A stretch of DNA of 64,000 bases from Balaenoptera acutorostrata (GCF_949987535.1 NC_080067.1:2542001-2606000); one strand, 5' to 3'. Shown: positions 23,803 through 35,489, counted from the first letter of the stretch. Notes: generated by a model not told the origin, from the sequence alone. Made by a program: numbers and translations.

Positions 23803-24938
23803 ATATTTTTTTAATTGAAAAAAAAGATAAGTCAATTTTGTTGCTTAGTAGGTTTGAGTTCTGGTTTCTTTATATTCTGGGCTTTGTAATAAGAGGAAAA
23901 TATAAAGTGTCCTTGGGGTCTAGAGAGACTTACACAGGTGTTTATTTTTATTTATTTATTTTTTAAATAAATTTATTTATTTTATTAATTTATTTTCGGC
24001 TGCATTGGGTTTTCATTACTGCGCGTGGGCTTTCTCTAGCTGCGGCGAGCGGGGGCTGCTCTTCATCGCGGTGCCCAAGCTTCTCATTGCGGTGGCTTCT
24101 CTTGTTGCGGAGCACGGGCTCTAGGTGCACGGGCTTCAGTAGGAGGGGCACAGTAGTTGTGGCTCGTGGGCTCTAGAGCACGGGCTCAGTAGTTGTGGCG
24201 CACGGGCTTAGTTGCTGTGTGGCATGTGGGATCTTCCTGGACCAGGGCTTAAACCCGTGTCCCCTGCATTGGCAGGCATACTCTTAACCACTGTTGTCAC
24301 CAGGGAAGTCCCTACACAGGTGTTTAGATCACTTCTAATAAACCTAATTTTGCAAAATTCTGAGGGGTAATAAGTTTCAGGTTGATAGAATCCAACTGTT
24401 ACAAGAAAAAAAAGACCATAATGAACTTAAAAGTGGGCTTTCCTTGTTTATTTAGCAGTTCTATCTTCCTTTTTATTGAAAAATATATAATTAGTCAATG
24501 AAAACTATATGGGATAAAAATCTATGTAAAGAAATAGGAATAAATGTTATTTTCTGAGAATAGAAACAGAGATTACCTTGCACAAGTTTGTGAGTTGGCC
24601 ACATTTGACACGCTCAAATCCGCTATTATGCTGTCCCTCCAGATGACCCACTCATATATTTGAAAAATATCTGGGTGGCTATACTTTAGTCATGCAGCAT
24701 GGTAGAAAGAACAAAACATTCTCTTGTACATGTGGAATTTCTAATCCAAAGAGAAAGCTAAACTTTCAAGAAATAGCCACATTTGAACTGTGAAGTTAGA
24801 ACTGTGACTGTTTTAAAAAGGTAAGCTCCATAGTGTGCTAGGTTATGGTAGGGAAATTTGATTTCTTCATGGAGATAGAAGAAGGAAAATGGAAGAGATG
24901 TGCTATTTCGGCTGAAATGTAAGGGCATTTTACATTTT
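23803..24938. other. Unidentified insert inside the LTR
   Basis: About 770 bp (after removing the nested SINE) separates two collinear LTR pieces. It begins with TA repeats and a T-run and has no recognisable repeat family, coding frame or clear target-site duplication. It could be an old non-LTR insert, a retrocopy of non-coding RNA, or an LTR variant. Confidence 0.4.
23945..24312 (-). repeat. CHR SINE (older subtype)
   Basis: Reverse-oriented, with the extra 'cagtagttgtggcgcacggg' unit. Perfect 14-bp TSD 'tacacaggtgttta' at 23931-23944 and 24313-24326. Confidence 0.93.
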
Positions 24939-25190
24939 GGTGTTCCTTATCTTGTACCAGCATAACTCCAAAATTCCCAAACTTCTCCCTGTATCTTTGT
25001 CTCTGTGTCCACATTTCCCCTCATTGTAGGACACTGTCATATTGGATTAGGATCCACCCTAATGACCTCATTTTAACTCCATCATCTGAGAAGATCTTAT
25101 TTCTAAGTAAAGTTACATTCAATTCATAGGTCCTGGGGGTTAGGAGTTCAACATCTTTTGGGGAGACACAATTCAACCCCTAACAGTCCC

Positions 25191-26445
25191 ATAAGTTTTT
25201 CCTGGTAAATCCTAAAATGATGTCTCATTGGAGGTACAATCTGACAGGACACACAAGTGAGAACCAATTGCTCGGATGGGTTTACCCAGAAAACCATCAG
25301 AGAGACTCAGAAGTGCCAACTGCAATACCTAACACACGTGTGTTAAGTAAATACCGGAAGAGTGAATTCATGAATAACAGTACATTTGAATCCCTTTTGT
25401 ACACCTTGGGGACTCTGGTTACACATCAGGAAACGGAGACAAAGGCTGGATGTTCCCTTGTCAACCCCACACACCATCCAAGACGGGACACTTAAAACAC
25501 CTTCCTTCTTTCCCTAGGTCTTCCGCATATGGCTTTTCCCAGTGCCATGCCACTGTCCCATGCCTGGTACAATCACTGGATTTGGTTTTGCAAACCTTTC
25601 CCTGTCCATTGCACTACTAAAGTTCCTCCCTCTCCTCTCAACAGCCAGAACATTTACTTTCTAAGCAGTTTATTTGACATTGTCAATTATTTTTCACTGA
25701 TTCATTCATGGATTCATCCATCCATCCATTCATTCCGGTAATCTTCAACATTTTGGATGTAACACTTCTTTTAGCAACATATTTTATAACACCTGCTTTA
25801 CAATATCAAAATGAAAATCATAGATAATACAGCCCACCTACACATGTAGTTTGAAAGAAGATAATATAATGCCCTGATTGCAATATCAAGGGTGAATTCA
25901 AAGAAAATCATTTATAATAAAATAATAGTTATTTCAAGGTGTAAATGCTCGGGCATAAAGAAGTGGTAAGATGCTTGTCCCTCTGTGCAGAATTGCAATG
26001 AATGTTTTAACTGCAAATGCAGGTTGTTAAAAATGGGTGGTATTGGTGACCCAAATACCAAGAATAACACTGTCATCAGTGACACGATTTCCTGAAAAGT
26101 TGAAAGACTCTTAGAAACATTCCCAAAATACCAAAGATGAATCTATTCTTGATTTACACAGTAATTATAGCCCTAAGTAAGATACAATAAAAGCATACAA
26201 TAGTTTGCATTTATATTTAAAATGGAATTACGGTTTAGCTTCAGTTAATCATGATTTATTTTGGGGGGGGTTGATATGACTGGTGGGACAGTCGGAAGTC
26301 GTGAGGCTATCAGGGAATTCTGTATGATTTGCAACGACTGCACACGGCCCACAGCCCAAGCCCTTGCCCACCAAACGCGTACCGTGCTGCCAATCACTGT
26401 GATACCCAGAAGCACATCCACAGATTTCTAAAATCCTCTACCAGC
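25191..26445. other. Unassigned intronic sequence
   Basis: Contains a short ATCC-rich stretch at about 25710-25736. No exon recognised. Confidence 0.4.
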
Positions 26446-26449
26446 AAGA

Positions 26450-26560
26450 ACCATTGATTCGGTCATTCCACAAAGCTTAAATGAGTTTCCACTATGTGCC
26501 AGGCACTCAGGTTAACGGCTGCACAGAGGAGGTAAAGCTATGAAAACGACTAAAGACAGC
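26450..26560 (+). repeat. L2 3' end
   Basis: 'tttccactatgtgccaggca' followed by a degenerate 'aaagctatgaaaacgac' matches L2 3' sequence. Confidence 0.7.
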
Positions 26561-27814
26561 AGAATAGGACATGTATCATAAAAAAAAAAAAGTATGCACA
26601 GTACACGCATGGGTGGGAAGGGATGTTACAAGCTTTAAATATTCAAGGTCTTCGAGGGCAAAGAACAATCAGAGTTTTAGATCTAAATGATTTTCGGTGA
26701 TTATGACTACCCAGTAGGAGTGCAAGATACAGTGTTCTAAAAATCTCTGCATCACCTTGATATCCACGGCTAACATGGGGTATGAAAATGAGACTGGCTT
26801 TGGTCAGAGCAAGAGGAGTTCAAACCCAGTCCTACAGTTTTGGCCGGAGCAAACTTAGGGAAGTTGGTTACCTCAGTCTTTGTCTCTTTTCTTTTCCATT
26901 TGGCAGATAGAGGTAATACATGCAGCACAGTAAGTAAATGGCAGCTACTTTTAACACTTATTCTTATGGCAAAGTGAAAAAACAAGCGAGCTGATGGTAC
27001 CACCTGGCTGGTACCACTGTTTGTTCTGGTGGTCCCAAACTCTTGGAGGTGGGCTGCCGCTCAGTGACACAGTTAATTATAGTCTCTCTCTGTCTTTTTC
27101 CTACCTCTCTCTCTTTCCCTACTTCCTTGCCTCCATCCCTCCCCCCACTCCTTTCCTCCCCCTCTCTTTCCCACTTAAGATACCAAGAATCATTCAAATG
27201 TCAGAGGGAACCAAAGCAGAAAAACAGAGACGCAAAGACAAAATAGGGAGTTGTATCAATTTAATGACATGGCATGAATCATCAGGGCTTCTGTGGGGCC
27301 ACCCGAACTCCATCCTGAAGATGGCCCAGAGGGCAGCCGCCTGGCGGCAATTCTACCTGTCCTCGTGTCCATCTACGTGGATGTGTATGGAGGTTAGTCT
27401 CCCATCACTCAAGGTCATCTGAACGGGTTTTTCATCATTAGAAGCAAAATAACCCATCTGAAATGTGTAGGAGTTGTAGATTGATGAATTCATCAAGACA
27501 GAAATTTGGAACCCATGAAAGGTCTCATATCTCACGGCCAACTCAGCCAACTCAGAGCTGCTGTCATTCCAGTTTTCAGAGGTTCAATTTTCATGAGGTC
27601 AAAAATGCTCTCTTTAAATGTCTCCGTTTAATTTATTTGACAAATCTAAACTCTAAAGCATCCCTTTCTTTTCTCCATTCTTGGTCTTTTTTGGTATATA
27701 TTCTTCCGAACATGCTCTCCCTAGGAATAATCATAGGAAGAAACTTAGAGGAAGATTCAGTCTTGTTTTTACGATCACCTCCATGGACTGAAAGCCTATT
27801 TCTATTCAAAAACA
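26560..27814. other. Unassigned intronic sequence
   Basis: Includes a pyrimidine tract (27080-27175). The minus-strand open frame 27353-27550 and plus-strand frames here show no recognised domain. Confidence 0.4.
27080..27175 (+). repeat. Long polypyrimidine tract
   Basis: About 95 bases almost entirely C and T on the plus strand. Low-complexity sequence that accounts for the Glu/Arg/Lys-rich minus-strand open frame here. Confidence 0.9.
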
Positions 27815-27817
27815 CAC

Positions 27818-28345
27818 TTCTTTTTCTTAGATTCCATATATATGTGTTACTATACGGTATTTGTTTATCTCTTTTTGACTTATTTCACTCTGTATGACAG
27901 ACTCTAGGTCCATCCACCTCACTACAAATAACTCAATTTCATTCCTTTTTATGGCTGAGTAATATTCCATTGTATATATGTGTCACATCTTGGTTCTGAT
28001 GAACCTAGTGGCAGGACAGGAATAAAGACACAGATGTAAAGAATGGACTTGAGGACACAGGGAGGGGGAAGGGTAAGCTGGGATGAAGTGAGAGAGTAGC
28101 ACTGACATATATACACTGCCAAATGTAAAACAGATAGCTAGTGGGAAGCAGCTGCATAGCACAGGGAGATCAGCTCGGTGCTTTGTGACCACCTAAAGGG
28201 GTGGGATAGGGAGGGTGGGAGGGAGGGAGATGCAAGAGGGAGGGGATATGGGGATATACGTATGCATATAGCTGATTCACTTTGTTATACAGCGGAAACT
28301 AACACAGTATTGTAAAGCAATTATACTCCAATAAAGATATTAAAA
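27818..28345 (+). mobile_element. L1 with 5' inversion (twin priming)
   Basis: The 3' piece (about 27988-28345) is in sense orientation, from 'ggttctgatgaacctagtgg' to 'attatactccaataaagat' and an A-rich tail. The piece before it (about 27818-27987) is the reverse complement of the immediately upstream L1 segment ('caatggaatattactcagcc' through 'atatatatggaatctaagaa'). The two pieces meet at sequence that is contiguous in an intact L1. Boundary duplication is unclear (an aaaaac-type sequence on both sides). Confidence 0.88.
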
Positions 28346-30415
28346 AAACAAAAACAAAAAACAAAAACTACTTTCGAAAAAAAAAAAAAACCCCACACTC
28401 CTAGAGTTATGATTCTCCTTTGGGCATCGTAGTTAATTTGATGAACTTGAACAATAATCTTTTTGTTTCTAATTCATGTTCCCATATTCCTGATCCCCTT
28501 GGGGTAAAGTTCAACAAACAGAATGAACCCAACTCCTCATTAGAACTATTCAGAGGATTACATGTTGTACTCAATCAAAGTCTGGGGAAATTGTACAGAC
28601 GTCGAGATGACACAGAGATTTCTTTATTATTGGGGAAAAGAGGTACTTCACTGAAGTAATCAGTACCTCTGCCCCTTTAAGAAACGGTCTCTTAATATAA
28701 TACACACATGGCCCTGGGCCTATGCAAGACACTAAAACTGTTCAATCATGCTAAAAGCTTAAACTCTATTTCTAAAACATTCAGGTAAAGGCTTTTGACA
28801 TCTCTAAGGCTCAGAACTTTAGAGAAACCAAATGACCAAAGGCAGATGAAAGGGGCTAAACTGTTTTAATTGAGTTTACTCAAATCCCTAACAAGTTTCT
28901 TTTAGTCCATTTTACCTTGTTTTTATTTGGCTTAAAAATCGTGAAGGATACATACATATGGACCATACTATTATGTTTGACATTCACTAAATACCAGCAA
29001 CATATTAAGTCCCAGACATATTAAAATTAGATGTGATCCCTGTCCAATGGGGTCCCTGTGTCTGTTTAAGGACAAATATAACTCACAGTAGAAAGAAGAT
29101 AAGACTACAGAGCATAGGATGATGGATAATACAAATTAATGGGTTGTTTTAGTTATCATTAATCTGCATGCATTTAAAACAGGATCAACACCTCCGGGCC
29201 CATGTTCCTTCCCACGCAATAAGAAATTCCAACCTGGCCACACACCCTGCTTTAGACAAGCTGGGTAAACAAGGCTCCTCTTACTTTAAGACAAGATATA
29301 GAAATAAGACCCATTTTATGCCCTGTCACTGGTAATTCTGAGATTCACACTCTGCCTCTCTAGAAGGTTGGGATTTTCTTAAGCAAATACCCGATTTTGT
29401 GATTTTGACAGCACTTTCTGATCGGTAAAGAAGCAGGGGAAAGAACTCTCATTTTAAGATGCTGGTGTTAAATGGCGATCATTTTGAGAGAGGCTCCGAA
29501 GCCAAAACTCTTAATATTTTCCAGCTTACAACAGCCTATAAAAAAGCACATGTGCAGCCATAAGACAGAACAAGCGGCCATGAAAGGAGCATAAAGAGAG
29601 ACAGGGGGACAGTGGTCCAACTTTCACAGCGAGCTCTGGAACATTACACTTTGGGTGTTCCCTGGCACAGAGCATCAGGCGTCCTTCCTGTAGTGTTTGC
29701 CGGAGGTGACGAGCTTTCCGTCCACAGGAGACAGACGAGTGGAAACGTCGCAGTGACTGCCTGTCTGTGGGGTCCACCGTCAACCCCCCCCCGATGAAAA
29801 ATGATAGCTGCTCCCACAGTAGCTGGTGAAACCAGAGAGATCGTGAGGTCCTATAAATGTCTTACATCTCCAAGGTCTCCATGAACCACCGTGGGAAAGA
29901 CACCCGCAGTGCAGCTGGGGGATTATCTGAGGGGTTGAGTTGGCCCCCTTGCCCAACACATCGGGAAGGACACGCACTCTGGGACCCCAAGACCTGAGCT
30001 TGGGATTTGGCTCCAAATTAACTAGCTGCTTAAGCTCTTTACTTTCTCTAAGCCTCATGGGTAACTTTTCTTATTACTTATTTTAACTCTCTCTTTTATG
30101 TATTTCCTCATTTCTAAGCTTACAGAGACTCCATGATGTAAGAATTAAGTCATAATGCAAAGACAAGGGCATCCCACACGTAAGATGCTTCAAGTTCACC
30201 TCTCTCCTGCAAATATTTTTCTCCTTTCAGTTAGAAGGTTCTGGAGAACAGAATTTCTGAAACGTGGCCACAGTGGAATTCCCTCTGAGTTGTGCGTGGT
30301 CGCAAATGGTCATACCAATAGCCAAGTACTCCTTGCTGCAGGAGAGGAGGATCCACCACTGGCACAAACCAAGGAAAGATGGGCTGTTTGCCTGCAAATG
30401 GCATGGAGACCAGGA
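28346..30415. other. Unassigned intronic sequence
   Basis: About 2 kb without a recognised gene or repeat. CpG-poor. Confidence 0.4.
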
Positions 30416-30419
30416 GAAA

Positions 30420-30640
30420 ATCTGAGCTATAACATAGAGAATCATTGCCTGCTAGAGTTGAAAGGGCCCTCGAGATGCTCTGATTTCATCCCTTTGTAAT
30501 ACAGCCCTTCTTTCTAATTTATACCCCACCTTTATCCTGAAAAGATTTGAATATGATTGTTATCAAAGACTATTCTTTAAATAAAAATATTTTCTAGTTT
30601 ATGGAAGAGAAATTCAGGGAGGTTGAATGACTGTAAACAA
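30420..30640 (+). repeat. Possible MIR3/L3-type fragment
   Basis: 'gctagagttgaaagggccct' then 'gagatgctctgatttcatcc', and 'gaagagaaattcagggaggt' after it, weakly resemble the MIR3-type order. Low confidence. Confidence 0.35.
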
Positions 30641-31800
30641 GATGTCAGGTCAAGGACTGTCTCACATGGGGATGTGTGTGCTGCAGGAAGACAGGGTTCC
30701 CGTTCTGGTCTAGGAACTGGCCAGGGTCTGGCTGCCCAGGGGGTCTGAAGTGGAGGGAAGAAGAGTAAGGAGCAGGTGTAACATCAGTAGCCGCTATGGA
30801 AATTGTCCTCACTTGCTTTTGAGGTAGAAGGTTCCGGAGCCTATAAATAATATGGTGCTGAAAGAACCTTGTTATGAGGCAGGAGAATTTCTCTTCTGGT
30901 TGAGCTGCAGAGTCAAGGTGTGTACAGATTATGAAAGAAACGTCAGCAGATCCCATCACACAGGGACAAGACCCCATTGATGGAGTCACCACCACCATGT
31001 TTGTTCCCTTCGCATTCCCACGGTACCCAGCTTTCCATCCAAGCATGTGTTTTGCTAGTTGTCAAGATGATGAAATTTGGCTACCTCTCTAACTTAACCT
31101 CAGTACAGGAATAAAACTTCAAGTTGAATTTTAGCAAGAGAAAATCTGTATGTAACTTTTAGGACCTGACCCTTGTTTCCCAGTCTTTCTAAACCACAGG
31201 CTTTAACAAAGACAACTCCCTCTTGGAGGGCCAACTAAAAGACCACATAGTAACAGTGGCTTCTTTTAATGATCTTCTTTCATGTGCTTTGTCTTTGTAG
31301 TAAGAAATAATTAAACAAGGTATTAGCCAGAGTATGAAGTCAGCCAACTTTGGAGTTTCCAGCCTGAACTTTCTGTACTTTATCCTTTTTCTGCCCCTTC
31401 TCCAGACACCCTCCAGTGATATCTTCCAAGGTGTAGTTACTCAGCACCCTCTCACCAAAGCCCTCAGAAAAAAAAACCCAGTAATTAATTATTTACTCTC
31501 TTTTTTTTGAACTGCATACACTCTCCTTCTACAGGTTGAATTATATGAAATTGCCAATACTGACCAATTTTGATCTTGAAAAATAGCAGTTGCATGATGG
31601 GTCAACTTAGTAGTGACGGTATCTTGTACTTTACCAGTGATTGTGAAATGAAAAGAACAGCCTTGTGTTTATAGGTGACCTTCGGTACAATCTAGCCCAG
31701 CTCCTTCAGGGTCAAAGGAATTAGAAGGGCTAACATCGCCTGTTAGAGACAGAGCCTGATTAGATTTGGGATGATTTGATTCCTGTCCCAATGCTCTTAT
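30641..31800. other. Unassigned intronic sequence
   Basis: The 133-codon minus-strand open frame (30645-31046) has no recognised domain or splice support. Confidence 0.4.
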
Positions 31801-31808
31801 CTCCATAA

Positions 31809-32013
31809 TAGGGGTCAGCAAACTTCTACTGCAAAGAACAAGATAGCAGATATTTTAGGATTTGTGGGCTATATGGCCTCTATCATTGTAGCATGAAAGG
31901 AACCATAGACAGTATGTAAACAAATGAGTGTGGCTGAGTTCCAATAAAACTTTATTTACAGAAACAGGTGGTGGGCTGGCTTTGCCCTGCAGGCTGTAGT
32001 TTGCCAAGCACTG
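31809..32013. mobile_element. hAT-Charlie-type nonautonomous DNA transposon
   Basis: Inverted termini 'aggggtcagcaaact' and 'agtttgccaagcactg', with the familiar interior 'gtgtggctgagttccaataa' and 'aactttatttacagaaacag'. Flanks 'ctccataa' (31801-31808) and 'ctctatag' (32014-32021) agree at 6 of 8 positions, as expected for a decayed hAT 8-bp duplication. Confidence 0.8.
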
Positions 32014-33137
32014 CTCTATAGAATTCTTAGAATTCTAAAAATATCCGCAAACAGATGGGTGAGGGATTTGTATACCGAGAGCCTGCTCAAGTGTTCAGGG
32101 ATGCTCATCCAGCACAAAGATCTCACCCGCCCTTCCATGTACTATGCTCTGCATTCTCCTTTAAATCAGTAGCCAAAAAAGCCCAAAGTTGCTGGGATTT
32201 GCTGGCGGGCATCTAGGGGTTGCAGCCACCTAAGAATTTTCAACCTGCAAGATTAGATCACCCAGGTTGGGACTAACACTCATGTCTTAACTCCCCGGCT
32301 ACATCTACAAAACATACTTCCAATCTGAGGACAGAAATGTGTTAGAATGTGCTGTCCTTTAGGTTGGCTGAGCTATAGAATTAGCTCTTGGGGGAAATTT
32401 TAATAGCTTTAACAATCATTTAGTCAGGCCCATTCATGTGTTAGTTGAAAGTAACCTCATTATATGATTTGCATGTTGGGTGAACAGGGTTTGAATTGGC
32501 ACCTGGGTCAACAAGATAGTTTGAATACAGGTTTTTTTTCCATCTCTCCTGATAGCCAAGAAGCTACTTTGGCTACATCTACTTTCGATTTCAACTTGAG
32601 AAGCATGGGAAAATGTTATTAAGCAATTTAAAAGACTTTATTGGTCACATGCTCAGGCCAGAAATGCAAAACACAGAAGGGAAGAATCATAATCAGGTCA
32701 TTCCAAGAAGAAAACAAATCACTAAATATCAGGCATGATAATACTGTGATTGCAATCAACATCCCTGCAGAGAGAGTCTGTCCATCTGTTTGTTCATCCC
32801 ATCCATTCATCCGTCCATCTATCCAAATACCCAGGTGTCCAGAAATCCATCTCCTACTAATTTTGAAGGCACTATACCAAGAGCTGAGGGATCCCAGTTA
32901 GGTAGAGCAAGCTCTCTGCTCCCAGTGAGCTAAGGAGGCAGGAGGAAGGAGAAGTTAAGGAGCAAAGACCACAATACAGAAAAGTGAAGGGAGTAATTTA
33001 AAGGACAAGGCTTCTAAGACCAAGCCAACATTTGGAGGAACACCTAAAAAAGCAGCAAAATGCGAAATAATCAGCAGGAAGAACTCTGAAGAGCTCGTGC
33101 CAAGTTGTGAACCTGAAAAAACTTAGAGAAGATGGTG
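32014..33137. other. Mostly unassigned sequence with an L2-like patch
   Basis: About 32775-32920 ('catccattcatccgtccatc', then 'ttgaaggcactataccaaga') resembles an L2 3' end. The rest is unrecognised. Confidence 0.4.
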
Positions 33138-33528
33138 GGACTTCCCTGGTGGCGCAGTGGTTAAGAATCCACCTGCCAATGCAGGGGACACGGGTTCGAG
33201 CCCTGGTCCGGGAAGATCCCACATGCCGCGGAGCAACTAAGCCCGTGCGCCACAACTACTGAGCCTGCGAGCCACAGCTACTGAGCCCATGTGCCGCAAG
33301 TACTGAAGCCTGTGTGCCGCAACTACTGGGGCTGCATGCTGCAACTACGGAAGTCCGTGCACCTAGAGCTTGTGCTCTGCAACAAGAAAAGCCACTGCAG
33401 TAAGACCACGTACTGCAACAAAGAGAAGAGTAGCCCCCGCTCGCCGCAACTAGAGAAAGCCCCCACACAGCAATGAAGACCCAACGCAGCCAAAAATAAA
33501 AATAAATTAATTAATTAATTAAAAATAA
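33138..33528 (+). repeat. CHR SINE (extended subtype)
   Basis: Starts 'gggacttccctggtggcgca' and has about 100 extra bases of repeated 'gccgcaactactg'-like units compared with other copies; ends in an (aatt)n/A-rich tail. Target duplication only weak ('agatg'). Confidence 0.88.
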
Positions 33529-34307
33529 AAAAAGATGCTGCAGATGCCTTGATGTAGCATCCACGTGCCTTTTACCTTCAGATGCCAAACCAGGAAACCT
33601 GTTTCTAAAAGGTGGAAGAGTGCGCTGGCTACCACAGCCTGTCCTTAAATAGGCAGAACTATTTTTTTAAAAAATCCTGTAATCCCACCATGCTTTCTAT
33701 GAATGAGTCATATCGGTCTTGAAGAATTCTAACTTGAAATACTTTTATCTTATAGTACCCAATATTTTAGAGAAGACTGGAGGTAGAAATGGCTGAAAGA
33801 GCCAAAAGTGTTCAAGGACATTTAAAAAGCTTATGTGGTATGAACTGGCAGCAAAGACCCCTGGGAAGTTGAAAACAATTACAGATTCTATCTGTATCCA
33901 GGAGATGCGTAAGAGATTCAAAAGACCTCACAACCAAAATCGATGTTAAATTCAGGATTACCATTAGTGATTTTTATGGTAACATCTAATTCATTGCTCA
34001 TGTTATTTATCAAGTGGACAATTTCTTCAGGTGTACTGGTCACATCTGCTGATTAATATTTGTGTTTACATTTTATCTAACAGAACAAATTACCAACGTG
34101 GTTTTGAATGGACCAAATTCTCAAATTCACCATTTATCTGGTTTCAAATTACCTTTCTGCTGATAGAACTAAAGGTACAGTTCTAGACCAAGAGAAACCG
34201 GCACCCAACGAAATGAGAACTCACCCAGGATATCAACCATTGTGTTTTCTCAGGTCCATTAAGCCAATCAAGCAAGAGAAAAGAGAGAAAATTCAAATGG
34301 TACTTAC
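33529..34307 (-). other. RARB: RARB intron next to the coding exon
   Basis: Begins with the donor GTAAGT (minus strand, 34307 downward). No further exon recognised. The next RARB exon should lie left of this window or go unrecognised within it. Confidence 0.6.
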
Positions 34308-34761
34308 TTGCAGGTGATGGGGTGCTACATCCACTCGGAGGAGGATGGCTGTGGAGGCCATGGTGGGGAGGCAGGGAAAGTCCGCCAATGACCGGTGGGA
34401 AGAGTAATGGGTAGGGTGCGGCGGGATAGTGAGTCATGTGCCCGTTCACCGCCGGGACGTGACATGCGTGGCTACTGGTGCTCATGTTTTGGGCTTCACA
34501 GAATGAAAGGTGCTCTGGGGCAGGAACACATCACTCCAGGCCTTGCATCAAAGTGGGGTAGGTCAGTTCAGAGAGAGTGGAGTCTGAGCTGTGTTCTGGG
34601 CCAAAGGCAAGAAGGCTCATCAGATGCCCTTGCTTCTTCCCAGCCTGGTTTTTCCACCTCTCATTTTGCTGCGCTGATGACAGGAGGGGTGGCTTTTTTG
34701 TTCAGCTTCTCAGTTGAAGGCTGGGAAATGCTATCACTTTAGAAGTCCAGAGCTGCTAATC
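34308..34761 (-). CDS. RARB: Retinoic acid receptor beta, isoform beta-1/beta-3 5' coding exon
   Basis: The minus-strand ATG is at 34483-34485. The 59-residue frame begins MSTSSHACHVPAVNGHMTHY, continues with PYPLLFPPVIGGLSLPP and ends SGCSTPSPA. This is the A (AF-1) region specific to RAR beta-1/beta-3 isoforms. The exon ends at 34308 in phase 1, followed by GTAAGT; one base of the next codon is left, as expected for joining to the shared exon that begins near IETQS. A strong 3' splice site (ttttttcttacag, then g at 34761) lies 276 bases upstream of the ATG, so the exon is probably internal (454 bases), with 5'UTR at 34486-34761. RAR beta is a nuclear receptor that binds retinoic acid and acts as a RXR heterodimer on DR5-type elements. 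DNA-binding and ligand-binding domains are not in this window. Recognition is from memory of the mouse and human proteins. Residues His9, His41 and Ser46 appear to differ. Confidence 0.93.
34486..34761 (-). other. RARB: RARB 5'UTR part of the exon (inferred)
   Basis: Inferred from the acceptor at 34762-34764 (CAG on the minus strand) preceded by a run of T and C. Two weaker acceptors, after which the exon would start at 34595 or 34514, are alternatives. A transcription start inside this stretch, as in the promoter-proximal form of the mouse gene, cannot be excluded. Confidence 0.55.
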
Positions 34762-35080
34762 CTGTAAGAAAAAAATATACACACATATATCTCACAGGTC
34801 AAAAAATATTTTCTTCTTTATCAAGTTATTATCTGAAAAATCTCTAATATTAATCTGGGACTCCTAATTCCCAGTTGTTCCCCTACACTCACTACCTTAA
34901 TTTTCTTAAATTCTCACATTCTAATATAGAATAAAACTTCTACACAATTTCAAAATAACCCTGTCTGATTAAATAACACCCCTCCCCCAACCCCATCATT
35001 CCCCGTATTCCTCCCCCACTTCACTTTTCTCCAGGCACTTAACTCCATCCATTACACATGGGAGTGTTTGTTTATTTCCA
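34762..35080. other. Unassigned sequence upstream of the RARB exon
   Basis: Holds the acceptor and pyrimidine tract at its left edge. No upstream exon recognised. Confidence 0.45.
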
Positions 35081-35084
35081 TCTC

Positions 35085-35218
35085 CCCCATTAGAATGTGC
35101 TCACCAGGAGGGCACAGCTTTTCTCTGTTTTGTAAACAGCTATGTTTTAACCTCCTATAAGAGTACCTAACAGGCAATAGAATCTCAATAAATATTTGTT
35201 GAATGAATGAATGAGTGA
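35085..35218 (+). repeat. L2/MIR 3' end
   Basis: 'tagaatgtgctcaccaggag', 'tctcaataaatatttgttga' and an 'atgaatgaatg' tail are the L2-type 3' terminus. Confidence 0.75.
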
Positions 35219-35489
35219 AATTTGTTTCTTGCTTCTTTTAGAGAAATTTATTGTTTCATGTTGTCCTAACCTATGTGCTTACAAGACTTCGGACTTTCCA
35301 ACTTCGGATTTTATGCAGCTGTTTGGAATGACCCACTCAACAAGATAAAAATAATTGTGAGGGAAAATTATAACCTAATGAAAGGTAGGGAAGAGACACA
35401 GCCATTAAAGATCAGTGAAATACTTTACATCAGTTCCTTACTGTCAAACAGTATACCCCCTTCTTGTAAGAGCACCATCCATCCTTCGG

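Larger units (their letters stand above)
23640..25190 (-). repeat. MaLR-type LTR, split by later insertions
   Basis: The left part (23640-about 23802: 'tttcctacggctgctataac', 'gttctggaggctagaagtcc') and right part (about 24935-25190: 'atattggattaggatccacc', 'ggggagacacaattcaaccc') are two pieces of one reverse-oriented MLT1/MST-like LTR. Between them is about 1.1 kb of foreign sequence, itself holding a SINE. No internal gag/pol sequence is present. Confidence 0.75.

Noticed and set aside
27353..27550. 65-codon minus-strand frame considered as a possible RARB-side exon
   Set aside because: No match to any RARB segment known to me and no convincing acceptor/donor pair.
30645..31046. 133-codon minus-strand open frame
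   Set aside because: No recognised domain, no flanking splice pattern, and the composition is that of random intronic sequence. A search could change this.
34560..34570. aggtcagttca as a retinoic acid response element near the RARB exon
   Set aside because: The half sites overlap rather than being spaced as DR1, DR2 or DR5.
34514..34597. Alternative acceptors after which the RARB exon would start at 34514 or 34595
   Set aside because: Both have weaker pyrimidine tracts than the one at 34762-34764; kept only as alternatives.
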